DNA from: Apostichopus californicus
Lineage: Eukaryota; Echinodermata; Holothuroidea; Aspidochirotida; Stichopodidae
Assembly: GCA_020650975.1 (NCBI GenBank)
Contig: JAIPMN010005266.1
Location: forward strand, 2,365-28,342
Reading direction: 5' to 3'
DNA: 25,978 nucleotides
Shown: positions 1-10,363 of the stretch, one piece after another
How the letters are laid out: each line of letters begins with the position of its first letter
Position numbering within the stretch: the first letter of the stretch is position 1
The notes under the pieces: generated by a model
Database searches by the model: none
The model's input: the letters and a program-made list of their open reading frames with translations, nothing else
Told to the model about the DNA's origin: nothing
Made by a program: the position numbers and the translations under genes

Positions 1-560
1 TGGTTGATAACTAATGAACCAAATGTGCCTTCAACGCTGCCATCGTTGAACAATATTATATATACGTAGTCCCAGAGTAAGTGCAACCCGTTACCTTTGC
101 CAAAGTCATAAAAAAATGGCAAATTTTTTAATTGTTTTCTAAGCCTGTAACAAAGTCCGGAAAGTTAAGATAAATGTAGGGAACAGAGATTATGGGACTC
201 CATGTGAACTTCTTCTTAAGCAATGCAATCAGTTCGCTAAAAGGTCCACCAGGATAAATTTTCCTCATGATCTGATAGGTAGTTTTGAAAAAAAATGAAT
301 AATAATAATCATTTCAAATACAGTCACAATTAACCTGGAAAATTATCACTTCGTTATCGCACGTTTTACCTTAGGTTTCGCTACTTTCGCTTTTTCTGCC
401 CATGTTTTCAAACGGCATAGCTTTTTCTTTACACAGTCACCACTTATCACGGGCATGGGCGGCGATCATGGATTAGTCAACACAAAAATGTTTCGATTTC
501 TTAAATTTTGGGCGCTTCTGGGAGACGAGGAATTGGTAGACTGAGGAATAAATGGCGATC
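1..560. other. non-coding stretch upstream of a transposon-like remnant
   Basis: AT-rich sequence with scattered stops in all frames. It holds short A/T runs and an AAT microsatellite-like stretch near 296-310. I see no exon, RNA gene or repeat I can name. It probably lies in a 5' UTR intron or in intergenic DNA upstream of the exon at 4262. Confidence 0.5.
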
Positions 561-830
561 ACTTCCTTCGAGAATATTTCCCAAAATAAAAAATTGCCGG
601 AAATTTTGATCAATTTTAGGAGTGTTGCTTACTGCCATAAAGCACGGGAAGTGCCGTTTCCTGCAATCTGAGGGGTCTGCCAGACGAAAAATTTTCTTGT
701 ACGCTGCGCGCCAACCCGTGGTGGCGCTCCGCTTAGATAGTCATCACATGCTCACGGGCCCCCCCAAAATTTATTTTTGCACGACGCCCCTGGATACATG
801 TACCTGTTCCCAATTTCAGGCGCACTTATT
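561..830 (+). repeat. GC-richer transposon-like remnant
   Basis: Base composition changes abruptly here from AT-rich to GC-rich. The stretch contains words such as CGCTGCGCGCCAACC, GTGGTGGCGCTCCGC, a C7 run followed by AAAATTT, and GACGCCCCTGG. This mix of GC-rich CGCTCCGC words and a C-run/AAATTT junction resembles decayed DNA-transposon sequence that I associate with marine invertebrate genomes; that is recollection, not a search. A reading frame open from 622 to 924 crosses it, but its start would be non-ATG, and its peptide has no domain I recognise. It is therefore more likely chance or transposon-derived than a gene. The ends are approximate. Confidence 0.4.
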
Positions 831-924
831 CTGTTCTAAAAGAATATGCAAGACTTACTGTCGAAATTGCATAAGTCAGTACACAAAAGGTAACTGTACC
901 TATGATGAATATACGCCATTTTAG

Positions 925-1924
925 AACCCTTAGAATTGGAAATATACTCAACAGAAGTTAGGCGAAAAGTAGTGATGCTCATAATCTTTCTCTATATATA
1001 TTTTTGGCAGCATAACATCAAAAGTTTAATTTCAACGAATGATGACTACAATGAATGCATTCCCTAAAAGAAAGGATGAAAGTTCATCATAAGTATTTAG
1101 TTACGGTTGTTGCTTCGGCTGCAGTTGAGCAGGTAATAGATTGGCTATTGGCTACAATTCCCTTTTTTATAGCCATTGCATGGCCAGATTCAGCAACTTA
1201 GACTCCCCTTTTCATTGCATGAACTCAAGTAATCTCTGTAAGTCATCTGTTTGCTAAGCTTGACTTCTATAGTTGTAAGATTAAACCATATTGCTGTTCT
1301 GGTTTCACGCTTTCTCTGTGTACTTCTTTTCAAAGTTTCTCCCAGCAAGTGTGTTTACGTTACGCATTTACAACTGCACTGCATGCACACCGTAACGAGA
1401 GTGAACTATTACGATCTAAAGGAGTAGATACGAGATGTATTTCTGAGAGACACAGCGATTTCTTACTGGACTCACTTACATATATTCAAAATGACATGAT
1501 CATTGGATGGATTATTAGTTTAAACGGACAATTTTTCCATTATATGTTACAAAAAAGAGGTATTGTATTGCTTCGTTCATTTTATATAGTTTGATTTTGT
1601 TCTTATAATAATGCATGTTATTGTTACCTATTTGCTACACTTGCACAGATTGGCGCTCTGACTGAGTCTGAAAACTCTGACTGTCTGCAGCTTGTCATTG
1701 GTATTGCAGTGGTCAATTTGTATTAGAACTTAGAAGTTGAAGGCCAGGGTCAGGCATTGGCGAGGCCCATGTCTACCAGTAATGTTGAATGCATTTCCTT
1801 ATACTTAGTGCATAAACGTAAGTTGTGTAATGTTGATTTGGAAACTAATATATTGTTTCTTCGTCTGTTAGTGTTAGGCAATGTCTGGTGCAGGAACAGC
1901 ACACTAATGTTGAATTACAAAAAC
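925..1924. other. non-coding stretch, nothing recognised
   Basis: AT-rich sequence. Short frames are open at 1349-1594 and 1757-1945, but they lack domain signal and paired splice sites. Acceptor-like tracts occur (for example CTCCCAG near 1345) without a matching donor in a consistent frame. Confidence 0.5.
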
Positions 1925-2990
1925 GAATGCAGGCTAGGCCCCTAGGCTACTACTACTAGGCCTCACCAAGGCCCAAAGTAACTTATAGGCTTCTCATGGA
2001 CAGTACCAAGATAGGTCACAGTAATTTAACCTTTTTACGTTAATTTTTCGTTAAATGAGGTACCGATCTCTTTCTCCATCAAAGTCACAGCAATTGGGGA
2101 AGAAATATGCATATTCTTAGACATACCATAATTAAAAAAGAAAAGGAAAATTCTTAATTTGAAAAGGACATATCCCAATTTAATATAGGCCAACTAAGTT
2201 AGACCATTTGTATTAAAGGGGATCAAAGTCCATTTCGTCACCTGTTTTGGTAAAAGGAAATATTTCAAGATAATTGTGATGATTGTTTGCCATTAATTTT
2301 GCGCACACTACCATTTACAACACTGATTACCTACACTGTCAGGACTGAAATTTACTCTATATAATCCTTTTTTGAATGGTAAGACAAAAACATTTAGTCA
2401 TAGTTCATACACTTGACAATAAGAATGTTGACTGAATTTCCAACCAATTGCTGCCATATTTTCAAATCTCAATGATTTTCTATAATTTGTTGCGGTGGTG
2501 CTACGTTTCTGTTCATCAAATTGGTACCAACTCTGCCGCCTAGTTCAACATGGCTATTAGTTTTGAAGTTTGAACTGACAAGTTATCTGTTATAGCTCAA
2601 AGCCTATCTGCCTAGGCTATAGCATTTTGGCCTCTGGCTATTGCATTTTTGTACATTTGAAAACTCTAGGCCAAATTGGTTATTATAGTTACCCCACCCC
2701 CCCCCCCCAAAAAAAAAAACTGCATCCAATTCAATGAATGCCAAGCTTAATTGAAAACATCTAATCTGGTCCTAAATTGAGGTGAATATTAGCCAAATCT
2801 TAAGCAGGACCAACTAGTTAGTATATTCCTAAATTAAAGGTTAGCAAAGCTTAGGGCTAGATCTGTTATTAGCAGTAGCCTGTTATTAATGTTTAACCAT
2901 AGTGGTTTAGGACCTTAACACTATTGGTAGATGGGCTAATAAGCCATGGTGACTAATTCTTAATAATAGGCCTATGTGTGGTAGCTTTAC
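1925..2990. repeat. TAGGCC/GGCCTA-rich dispersed words
   Basis: The words AGGCCTA, GCCTAGG and TAGGCC recur. Examples are the CTAGGCCCCTAGGC block followed by TACTACTACTAGGCC near 1930-1962, GCCTAGGCTATAG near 2608, and TAATAGGCCTATG near 2964. These palindromic words are frequent in several echinoderm genomes (from memory) and are my main hint at the lineage. No coding potential is seen. Confidence 0.4.
2697..2719. repeat. C12-A11 homopolymer junction
   Basis: A run of 12 C is followed directly by a run of 11 A. This is simple sequence and likely to be length-polymorphic or mis-sized in the assembly. Confidence 0.85.
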
Positions 2991-4153
2991 TTTGTGTATT
3001 ATTTGCTTCCTAACTTGGAAAACTGTGCCATGCTTGTGTTGTGTTGTGTTGTCCTTTACTATGCTCCACCATGGTCCCCACCTATACTTCTTTTCCCCCT
3101 TATCTCAAGCAGTCAGTCCACCCTGGGACTTGTGATACCAATCTAGCACAGATGGTTTCAGAATGGTCGGTAAAGTACGCTGGGGTATAATTCAGTGTCA
3201 AATAATCGTCACTAAATTATCAAACTTTCAGTAATTCCTTGCACTTCTACAGACTTGCATTTCTACCTTCATGGCATTTTCCCTAGTTGGGACATGTAAT
3301 TAGCTAGATTAAACCCAAACTCAATATATGGGAATAATTTTGAGGTCCCGATTCAGTTAGGATAAAATTTTGACAACATTTCCAACTGTCATTTACATAT
3401 ACTTTATGGAAAGTGTTGATGACAGTGATGACCCTCAAAAGTAAACCCACCAAATATGACTTATTTCTAATCTTGTTTTAATACCTAGATAAAGTATCAA
3501 TTATGGAACAATCAGATTATTTGATTCCTTTTACATGTTTTAAATGTGTAGTTTTGGTTTGAGTCATCGGAAGGATAAACTTATCCCTAGATGAAGAAAC
3601 GGGAATGTCATCTGTTGAATACTGATCAGTTCCTACTTGTTTACTGAAGAGGTTATTAGAAATACAGGAAGGATGATTGGTTGTTCAGGAAGTCAATGAG
3701 TGTCTCGCTATTAGTTAACCTGTACAGGGTACATTCTTTTTTTTCTTTCGGAGGTAATTGGGATGTTACCGTATTTTGTTCTGAATTCTTGGAAAATCTT
3801 CTCAGGAAAAGTTATATAGGGAAGTTAAGCATTTTTTAATTGTTTTAATAATTAGTTTCCTTGCTATTGGTTTTGCTCGTGGAGAAATTTAATTGGATTG
3901 TGTTAAGCAATAATAGAAAGTGATTGTACATAGTACTACAGTAGTGACTTCCTTTGCGCTTGTGTCATTGCATAAATTGTAAGGTAAGACTGTTATGATC
4001 ATCCCACAATTTCCAAAAGTTTGGGAAATTGTTGCCTTGTATTTGTTCCTGTTTGACGGACATAATGTCAGCAAATCTCTTCTGAAATAGGTTGCTGAAC
4101 ATGTGTGTAAATACTTGCAATTGGTATTCATACAGATAAATCTGGGTGGAATT
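2991..4153. other. non-coding stretch upstream of the exon
   Basis: AT-rich sequence containing a short GTGTT/GTTGT repeat near 3035-3052. A minus-strand frame of 80 codons at 3889-4131 has no recognisable domain or splice context. It is probably the 3' part of the intron that ends at 4261. Confidence 0.5.
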
Positions 4154-4171
4154 CCCCTTTCAGAAGGGGAG
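4152..4171. other. small inverted repeat (hairpin) about 90 bp upstream of the exon
   Basis: TCCCCTT (4153-4159) is the reverse complement of AAGGGGA (4164-4170), with the tetraloop TCAG between them. An outer T:G wobble pair brings the stem to 8. No poly-T follows it, and no function is implied beyond possible secondary structure in the pre-mRNA. Confidence 0.5.
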
Positions 4172-4230
4172 CTAAAAACCAGGTCAGGTCTTTTTGAGGT
4201 TATTTTTGACAGTAATCAGTTTTCATTCTT

Positions 4231-4261
4231 ATTGTATCTTTATCTCTCTGTTTCTGTTTAG
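4231..4261 (+). promoter_or_regulatory. 3' splice site (polypyrimidine tract plus AG)
   Basis: The run TATCTTTATCTCTCTGTTTC and the following TGTTTAG form a strong pyrimidine tract ending in AG at 4260-4261. It is one of the best acceptors in the window and is followed by the exon with a consensus donor. An alternative AG lies five bases further on (4265-4266). Confidence 0.65.
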
Positions 4262-4490
4262 GGTAGTGTGTGAGGATTATTTCTTCATTGGAATTCCAAC
4301 CGGGGAATCGAGATGGAAAATTTTATCAAACTAAAATGCGAGGGCTGTCAAGCCCAATATACAGAGAGGAGTATACGCCTAATGAGAACTTTGAATGTGT
4401 CAGCAAGGAACATACTCTCCCCCTTCAGAAACAGTTCTTCTCCCTTATGGGCCTTGGTCTTTATGCTTTGCGTGATGCAGAGTTTTGCAG
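4262..4490 (+). CDS. 5' coding exon of a predicted secreted or membrane protein (5' UTR 4262-4312, coding 4313-4490, partial)
   Basis: The gene is not recognised. The exon is bounded by a strong acceptor and a perfect CAG|GTAAGT donor. The coding start is taken as ATG 4313: the context GAGATGG has G at -3 and +4, and an in-frame TGA at 4271-4273 closes the frame upstream. The exon encodes 59 full codons plus one base (phase 1). Residues about 44-56 (PLWALVFMLCVMQ) form a hydrophobic core. SFA at 57-59, just before the intron, satisfies the small-x-small rule for signal peptidase cleavage. This is the usual shape of a signal-peptide exon, which very often ends in phase 1. The charged N-region is long (43 residues). 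A second in-frame ATG at 4382 (Met24) would give a more typical 36-residue leader but has a poor Kozak context. NVS (28-30) and NSS (40-42) sequons lie inside the leader. A type II or signal-anchor protein is the alternative. The mature protein must be encoded by exons I cannot identify here, so its function is unknown. Confidence 0.55.
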
Positions 4491-4496
4491 GTAAGT
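4488..4496 (+). promoter_or_regulatory. 5' splice site, perfect CAG|GTAAGT
   Basis: CAGGTAAGT spans 4488-4496 and matches the metazoan U1 snRNA-complementary consensus exactly. It follows the open frame starting at 4313, which would stop just beyond it at TAG if unspliced. The intron starts at 4491 and interrupts a codon after its first base. Confidence 0.7.
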
Positions 4497-5450
4497 AGTA
4501 AAAGTAAATTTTAATTAAGCTATGAATTTTAATGCAAATTATGCTGCCATTTTGCACAACGCGAGTGCTGGCAAGATCTCACTAGAGATACGAGGGTTTC
4601 AAATTGGCGTTCTTTGGTAGATGTCACTCAAACAAATTGCAAAGACCTTTTTGTTCAGTGTATGGTTCACGAAAGAATGTAGTCATGTTAACTTCCAAAA
4701 CGGTATTGTCAGATTGCGTAGCTAATGATAAATTTGTTCATTTGAAAGATTTTAGTGTTTGCTGGCGATGAGATACGCACGCACTCAACTCTGTGGATTG
4801 TCCTCCTGTTTTCATTTGTAGAGTAAAACATTGATAAAGTGCTTTGGTGCCTTTTGCACCCCAAGCCAGTATATTGCAATCGGATTCGTCCGGTACTGCT
4901 CAGCGAATCAGCGATGCTTTCAAAATGCTTGGGAACTCAAGAGTTGATGAACTCTATTGTTGGGTGACATCGAGCAGCCCGTTCCCAAAAAGGTGGACGA
5001 CCTACCCGAAGTGCGGCCTCTTTTGTTGAATGGAGGTTATATCTGCTTTAGGTTTGGTTCTTTTCAACAATTGAGTTTTTGCTAAAATTGATCTTTTCAT
5101 ATTATTTAAATATGTACAAGCAAATAAATAAGACTGAACATCTTGTTGAAGTACTTTTTGCCAATAATCATTAAAGGGACAGTGATCATAATAACTGCTA
5201 GTTATGCTAACTATGCTAGTTATGGCCACAAGCATAAAATACTTGCAACACACTTTTCAGCAAATTTCTTTTGAGCTTGAAATACTCCAAATTGGAATAT
5301 AACACGGTTTGCATGGTATCCATAGAGTTATTTGAGGGCAATTGATGTTGATGGTGCTGGTAACATGATGACATACATTTTGCAATGAGTTCAATGGCAT
5401 CATTGTTTTTTTCCCCTCACTTTCAGTCTCTGTAATTTTGTTATAATCTA
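4497..5450. other. start of the putative large intron
   Basis: Mostly AT-rich and non-coding. A GC-richer patch at about 4840-5030 carries an open frame of some 60 codons (4844-5029) preceded by a weak TTTGTAG acceptor near 4822. It has no donor and no recognised motif, so I do not call it an exon. Near 5196-5224 there is a short direct and inverted repeat of GCTAGTTATG/CTAACTATG words. Confidence 0.45.
5196..5224. repeat. short tandem and inverted GCTAGTTATG repeat
   Basis: TGCTAGTTATG occurs twice, flanking CTAACTA, and each repeat is partly the reverse complement of the middle segment. It is a compact imperfect palindrome of about 29 bp in simple AT-rich sequence. Confidence 0.5.
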
Positions 5451-5461
5451 CCCCCCCCCCC
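5451..5461. repeat. C11 homopolymer
   Basis: Eleven consecutive C residues followed by A-rich sequence. It accounts for proline- or glycine-like runs in frames that cross it. Confidence 0.85.
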
Positions 5462-6429
5462 AAAAGAAGAATGAAAAAGAAGAAAGATGCAGGTAGGATG
5501 ATCCAATAGATACACGGAAATAGCAAAAATGAGTATGACTTTGAACACGACTTGAACGATCATGAATTCTATTAACCTTGAAAATTCTAATATGCTGTCT
5601 GAAATGTATATCAGTTTTTAGGTGAGTAAAACCGTCGAGAAAAGACATAGACAAGTATGGATGACCTCTTATAGAACTGTCCTCCTCTAAGTAACAAATA
5701 TCTGACATGATTCATGAAACCGATGGTTTTACTTGGATATGATATGCAAATTTTCACAATTGACGTGACTTGCAGTCATAAAACTATCAATTAGCATCCC
5801 TGTTCAATGTCTATTGATGGTGATTTTCTTTAAGCATTTTCTTTGTTTTTTGTTTCAATATTCAGTTGTCAAAGTTAAATATAATGAAGGTGAAGTCCTT
5901 GGAACTTGCTGGAGAATTATTCTAATTACATTCAACCTTGAAAATATAGGGCGTGCTTTAACATTTAATCATCAAAGGATGCCTATGTGTGTATATATAT
6001 ATATGATCAAAGGAATGAAAAAGAAGGTCAGTAAGAAAAAAGGATGTATCCAGAATTGAACTGAAACTGAAATATTAATAAAATGGAAAAGCCAGTATCA
6101 TTTCACTAAAATTAAATTACTTGAAAGTAGGGTAATGGATTTGTAACAAAGGTATCTATTTTGACAAAAGTATCGAGTCATATGCCTCGGCAAAGATGGA
6201 GACATTGCCTTGTTTTTGTAAATGTATGCATTATGCAATTTACATTTGTGTTCTTTTTGTCTGTTTGGTGACCAGTAAGGTCCAAATTTTGATTACTCAG
6301 CAAGTCATCATCTGGTCAAATTTGATCCATTTCGTAATGTAACAGATATATAACTTTTCGTACTGCACACCATTAATTCTCAGTTTTCTTGGGTGAAATG
6401 GATACCGAATGCTAAGTATGTATTTTCAT
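5462..6429. other. intronic or intergenic, nothing recognised
   Basis: AT-rich. It includes a (TA)n microsatellite at about 5992-6004 inside a short open frame (5814-6059) whose product is lysine-rich and featureless. No exon, RNA gene or dispersed repeat could be supported. Confidence 0.5.
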
Positions 6430-6482
6430 GGGGGGGGGGGGGGAATGCAGNNNGGGGGGGGGGGGTAGGGGGAATGCAGGGT
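6430..6482. repeat. G tracts around an assembly gap, with duplicated GGGGGAATGCAG
   Basis: A G run of 14 (6430-6443) leads into AATGCAG. Then come three N (6451-6453), a second G run of 12 (6454-6465), TA, and again GGGGGAATGCAG. The same flank on both sides of the N run suggests either a small tandem duplication or two unmerged copies of one locus joined across an unresolved poly-G. Confidence 0.75.
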
Positions 6483-6663
6483 GGAGGTATGAAGTTTGTC
6501 TGTTGATAGCATTGTGGCTATTCAGTCTTGAAGTACTGAACTTGAGCAACCAGTTGTAATTTTGGCCTCCATGTAAACTAAAAACTATGAGAGCCCTTTA
6601 TTATTCAGACTGACAGTCTATCTGTCAAGTAGATCATGCATTTAATTGAGTAAAATGTCTTTT

Positions 6664-6676
6664 GGGGGGGGGGGGG
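6664..6676. repeat. G13 homopolymer
   Basis: Thirteen consecutive G residues. This is the third long G run within 250 bp. Confidence 0.85.
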
Positions 6677-8264
6677 AGTTTGTGCATTTTTTGTATCCAT
6701 CATCCATTAAATGTCATATATATGTGGGTCAGCCATATAAACCATCTAAATTTAGACAAAGGAGTAAAATATAGTCGTGTCTATTAAAAAACAGGGTTAA
6801 AAGCAATGAGTTGAAGTTTAGTATCATTTGCTGAATTCAACATGTAGTCAGTAAATGCATGTTGCAAAACAGTCACATGGGTATCATGTCTGCATGGTAT
6901 GTATGTACACTAAGTCCCCATGGAGCTCTTTGTCACCAACCTCCAGCAGGATTTGCTTTATACAGTTCGGTGTTTACTGCCTCTACTATGCCCACAGCAG
7001 GAGCTAGTCACTGAAGGAAGTGAACCAAGAGACTAGTGCTGAACGCATGCTGTCAATTGTCCTCTCTGAAGAAATTTTTGTGGGTTTTGTGGAGGACCCC
7101 CTTATCCCTTTAGGTGAAAATATTCAAACTTTAGAAAAACATGGAAAAAGAAAAGAAGGGCTGTAGATATTGGGAGGGTAATGACCCTAATTATACGCTG
7201 CCACATTGATCTTGGTTTGGTTTAGAAAAGGAGCCAAAGAACTCTTACTTATCGTGGTAAATTCTGAGGTGCAAAGATAGTGGCCTGATTATTGTCTTAT
7301 GATAGAGAAGCTTTGTAGTCTAGAAACAGGTGTGGGTCAGGAGGTGGTGTTATGATGGGCGACCAGACGATAAGCAACACATCCTTGACACACTGAACAG
7401 TTATAACTTAGTTTGTTTCAAAATGATGTCTTATTTTCTGGCTATATGAAAGCAGGAGCCCTACTGCAGAACAAACATTGGATTTGAGGATTTCATAAAC
7501 ATTTGGCAAAATTGTCCAATGTTAACAGTGGGGAATTTCATAAAATAATAATAAAAGAAAACATATTGTTTGTGTGAAGACATAGCAATGATGGGATGGT
7601 TGGGGTTAATGTCTTGGGTTAAAGCTGGAGACAAAAGTTTAGGCATGTAGGTGCGTCATGAGGGTTTGAATCATAATTACATGAAATAATGTGAAAACTT
7701 GAACTGCCACATGATCTCCATATTATCGAAAGAAAAATGTCCAAATGTCCATACTGACATTATAATCTTCACTTTATAGGTACTCACAGTGTTACTTCCA
7801 AGTTTGTTAGAAATAACCACAAATAAAAAAGACAAAAAATAGATGAAAAGATTACAACAAAAAAGAATGAAAAGAAAGTTGTTCACTCATATTTGAACTT
7901 CCAACAAACATTTAACGTCCTTCCTCAAAAGGTTCCTTCTCTGATGTTGTTATCAATGTTATTTTTTTGACTTATTTTCAATCTTCTGAAGTTATTTAGA
8001 AAAGTTACTTACAGCAAAGTTTTTGGGACTTTGGACACTTTCAGCAGTGTCTAACCTGTTAAAAGTGGGAGCTATACATACTGACTACTGTTACTGTGTT
8101 AAAAGTACTAATAATCATTAGTCATTCTACAGTATACTGTTAATGCTGCATATATGTGTTATGTACATGCTTTGTTTATAGACAAGTCTGCCTAGACCTG
8201 CCCTTGTTTGCATTGCTATCCATGCTAACAGCCATTTATTTGCATTTCCTACACATATTATTAT
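6677..8264. other. intronic or intergenic, nothing recognised
   Basis: AT-rich. The open frames at 7461-7646 and 7677-7886 (both minus) are phenylalanine- and tyrosine-rich low-complexity translations of A/T runs. I see no credible exon. Confidence 0.5.
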
Positions 8265-8330
8265 ACCAGGGAATCGAACCACCAATTTATTTATTCACTG
8301 TTACATTCCGAGTATGTTAGCCATACAGTG
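8262..8330 (-). repeat. tRNA-like fragment, probably the head of a tRNA-derived SINE
   Basis: On the minus strand, GGTTCGATTCC (8280 to 8270) is a perfect RNA polymerase III B box. TGGCTAACATACTCGG (8323 to 8308) resembles an A box, and 27 bases separate the two. The length and spacing fit a tRNA D-arm and T-arm. No acceptor stem closes, the anticodon region is AT-rich and unfolded, and the T-stem pairs only in part. A functional tRNA is therefore unlikely. A degenerate tRNA pseudogene or a SINE promoter is the better reading. The body and tail of such a SINE would lie at lower coordinates, but I could not delimit them. Confidence 0.4.
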
Positions 8331-10345
8331 TCTATATTAACTGTTTTATAGGGTTATAGTTCTTGCCTAACTGTACCATTATCTTAATAATACATTTTTA
8401 ATAAGAAAAGAATGATTCACTTATGAAATGGGTATTACTTTGTATTCCTTGGGGTGTGAACAGTGACCACCAGGATAACACCTCCTGAGCTTGGATTGCT
8501 GTAGAATGTGACACCTGTTTCCCCCCTCTGCCTACTCAGCCGATGTGCAAGTTGCAAACCATTGAAACTTCTGATGAAAGATTTTCAGAAGCCTTAAAAT
8601 GAAATTTTCTAAGAAAACAAACGTGGCTCTGCTTATTGAGCCACAGATGGCTTTGAGTATGCCTGATGTGTATACTTTAGCAGTTCAAAATCTGTCCTTA
8701 TACCTGATTGTTGGATTTGGCTAAAAACTCAATTGAGGTGTTGCCATGGTGTTTTAGCTATTGTAGGTAGCATATATATTGTAAGGTTGTAACAATGTGT
8801 GACACAGCAGTACAGTCTCTCAGTGTGCACAATAGGCTAGACTTTTTATCCAGGGATAAATTACATTTGGTATACAAAGTAAACAACTGCTGTTGTATGG
8901 GTTAGTGTCTGTGATGCACAGTATAGTATGCAAGATATCTACTGTAGGGCTCTCCCTTGATATCACACCTTTCTATTGATAGAAGAAGAAGAAGAGCAAA
9001 TATTTTGGAGAACTTTGGAAGTTGCATCTTGTGTGTGTGTACATATAGTTGGGCTATGATAGATAAACTGGCTTAATGACTAACAAGAGAGTACACATTT
9101 CAATGTTATTTTATGTGAAGGATCTAACTTTGAAAACATTCAAGGTTGCAGAGTTCACTAGAGTGTCAGGAGCCTGTTGATTGCTGGGTGGAATGGTTTG
9201 AGTATATGATGATTCATGTATGTACATGGATGAAAAGAAAAAAAAAGAAAAAAAAAAACTTAAATGAGAGTAATGCAATTCATACATCCATATCAACAGT
9301 AAGTTCAGTACTTTATATATGGTGTGCAGGAAAGGGTGTCATCTGTGATAAAAACTGTCAGGGGCAAAGGGGTTTATTTTTTTACCGGAGGGGGGGTTTC
9401 TGTGGAAGATTGGGGACAGTAAACACTTATCAGTTTTGTCAACATTTTACTGACTATTATATGCTATCAGGCAAAGACAATAACAAATTCCCCATACAAG
9501 GTGCCGGTGGGGGCTGAAGTCATTACTGGTACTCTTCATTGTTAGGGGATCTGTGAACATTTATTTCATTGGCCCAAGAGTGGAAGAGGTTGAGAGGCTT
9601 GGTAAGCTAATCCTATATATGCTATCATGTAAATATTATATGATATCATACTTGAAATTGATTGTCTGAAATTATGTCAATTCTTAAGGACATCTGATTT
9701 CATTTCATAAATTATAAGCATTTTTGTGTTATTTTCTTGATATTAATCTTGAAATTGGTTTTACTTGTATTAAGTTGAATTGTTTTGGCATTCAACTTCT
9801 CTCCATCTGACTCCATTGGTTTAAGTTAAAATGCTACTACCCTGGAGTCTTTTTGGTACTCCAGTCAAGCATCAATTCGACGACAAGTTCACTTTAGCAA
9901 CCGTTTAGCATGCCTGTAGATGCCCTATCTTGAATTTTGAAACTTCTGCAGGTACTGACTACATTTACTAGCTTGTGCAGTTTAAAGTTATATGTGCGTT
10001 ATACTGCCAGGTAAATGACTATTTTATATGGATGGCTCATAAATGCTGTTTATTTGACACCCTTTCCAGTTTTTTTCAAATGAACAAAGTGTGCATAGAA
10101 TTACACAATATACTGGCATAAATGTTATTCTATAGACCGTTATAAGATTGGACGGCATGTCTGCTGTGTGTTGTTATTAAATGTTCAGCTGCCGTATGGC
10201 TTTCTTATTACAAAGTGATAAGTTCATTGAAGTATATTGTTACATGTTTGCTAAGAATTACTTGTAAAATGACTTAGAAAGTACTAACTAGATGGACATG
10301 AAGTAATTGCCTAAAAAATATAGCTATTCTGTTACGCCCTATGTT
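8331..10345. other. intronic or intergenic, nothing recognised
   Basis: AT-rich, with a (GAA)n run near 8981-8996 and A-rich blocks near 9236-9260. The frame at 9146-9517 crosses the A-rich block and encodes a lysine run. It has no domain and I leave it out. Confidence 0.5.
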
Positions 10346-10363
10346 TGTACATGTACATGTACA
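10346..10363. repeat. perfect 18-bp palindrome of (TGTACA) words
   Basis: TGTACATGTACATGTACA is self-complementary over its full length, followed by TATAAAA. It could be a microsatellite-like (GTACAT)n stretch or form a cruciform. No adjacent transcription unit is evident to make the TATAAAA meaningful. Confidence 0.6.

Noticed and set aside
622-924. 100-codon plus-strand frame with cysteines in its C-terminal part
   Set aside because: It starts at a non-ATG codon, lies in a GC-rich transposon-like remnant, and has no domain or donor. It is treated as repeat-derived.
4270-4557. Frames overlapping the exon: plus 4270-4494 in another phase and minus 4348-4557
   Set aside because: The plus one starts at GTG and lacks the signal-like segment. 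The minus one has no splice sites. Both are shadows of the exon frame at 4313.
4844-5029. GC-richer 61-codon frame soon after the exon
   Set aside because: The acceptor near 4822 is weak, there is no donor at the end, and no motif is recognisable.
9146-9517. 123-codon plus-strand frame
   Set aside because: It crosses an A-rich block giving a lysine run, has no domain or splice context, and uses a non-typical start. It is a chance frame.
9546-9600. Candidate exon: TTGTTAG acceptor, 55 bases, then GGTAAGC donor
   Set aside because: Continuing the phase-1 junction from 4490 hits TGA at once. The only open frame needs a different phase, and the acceptor lacks a good pyrimidine tract.
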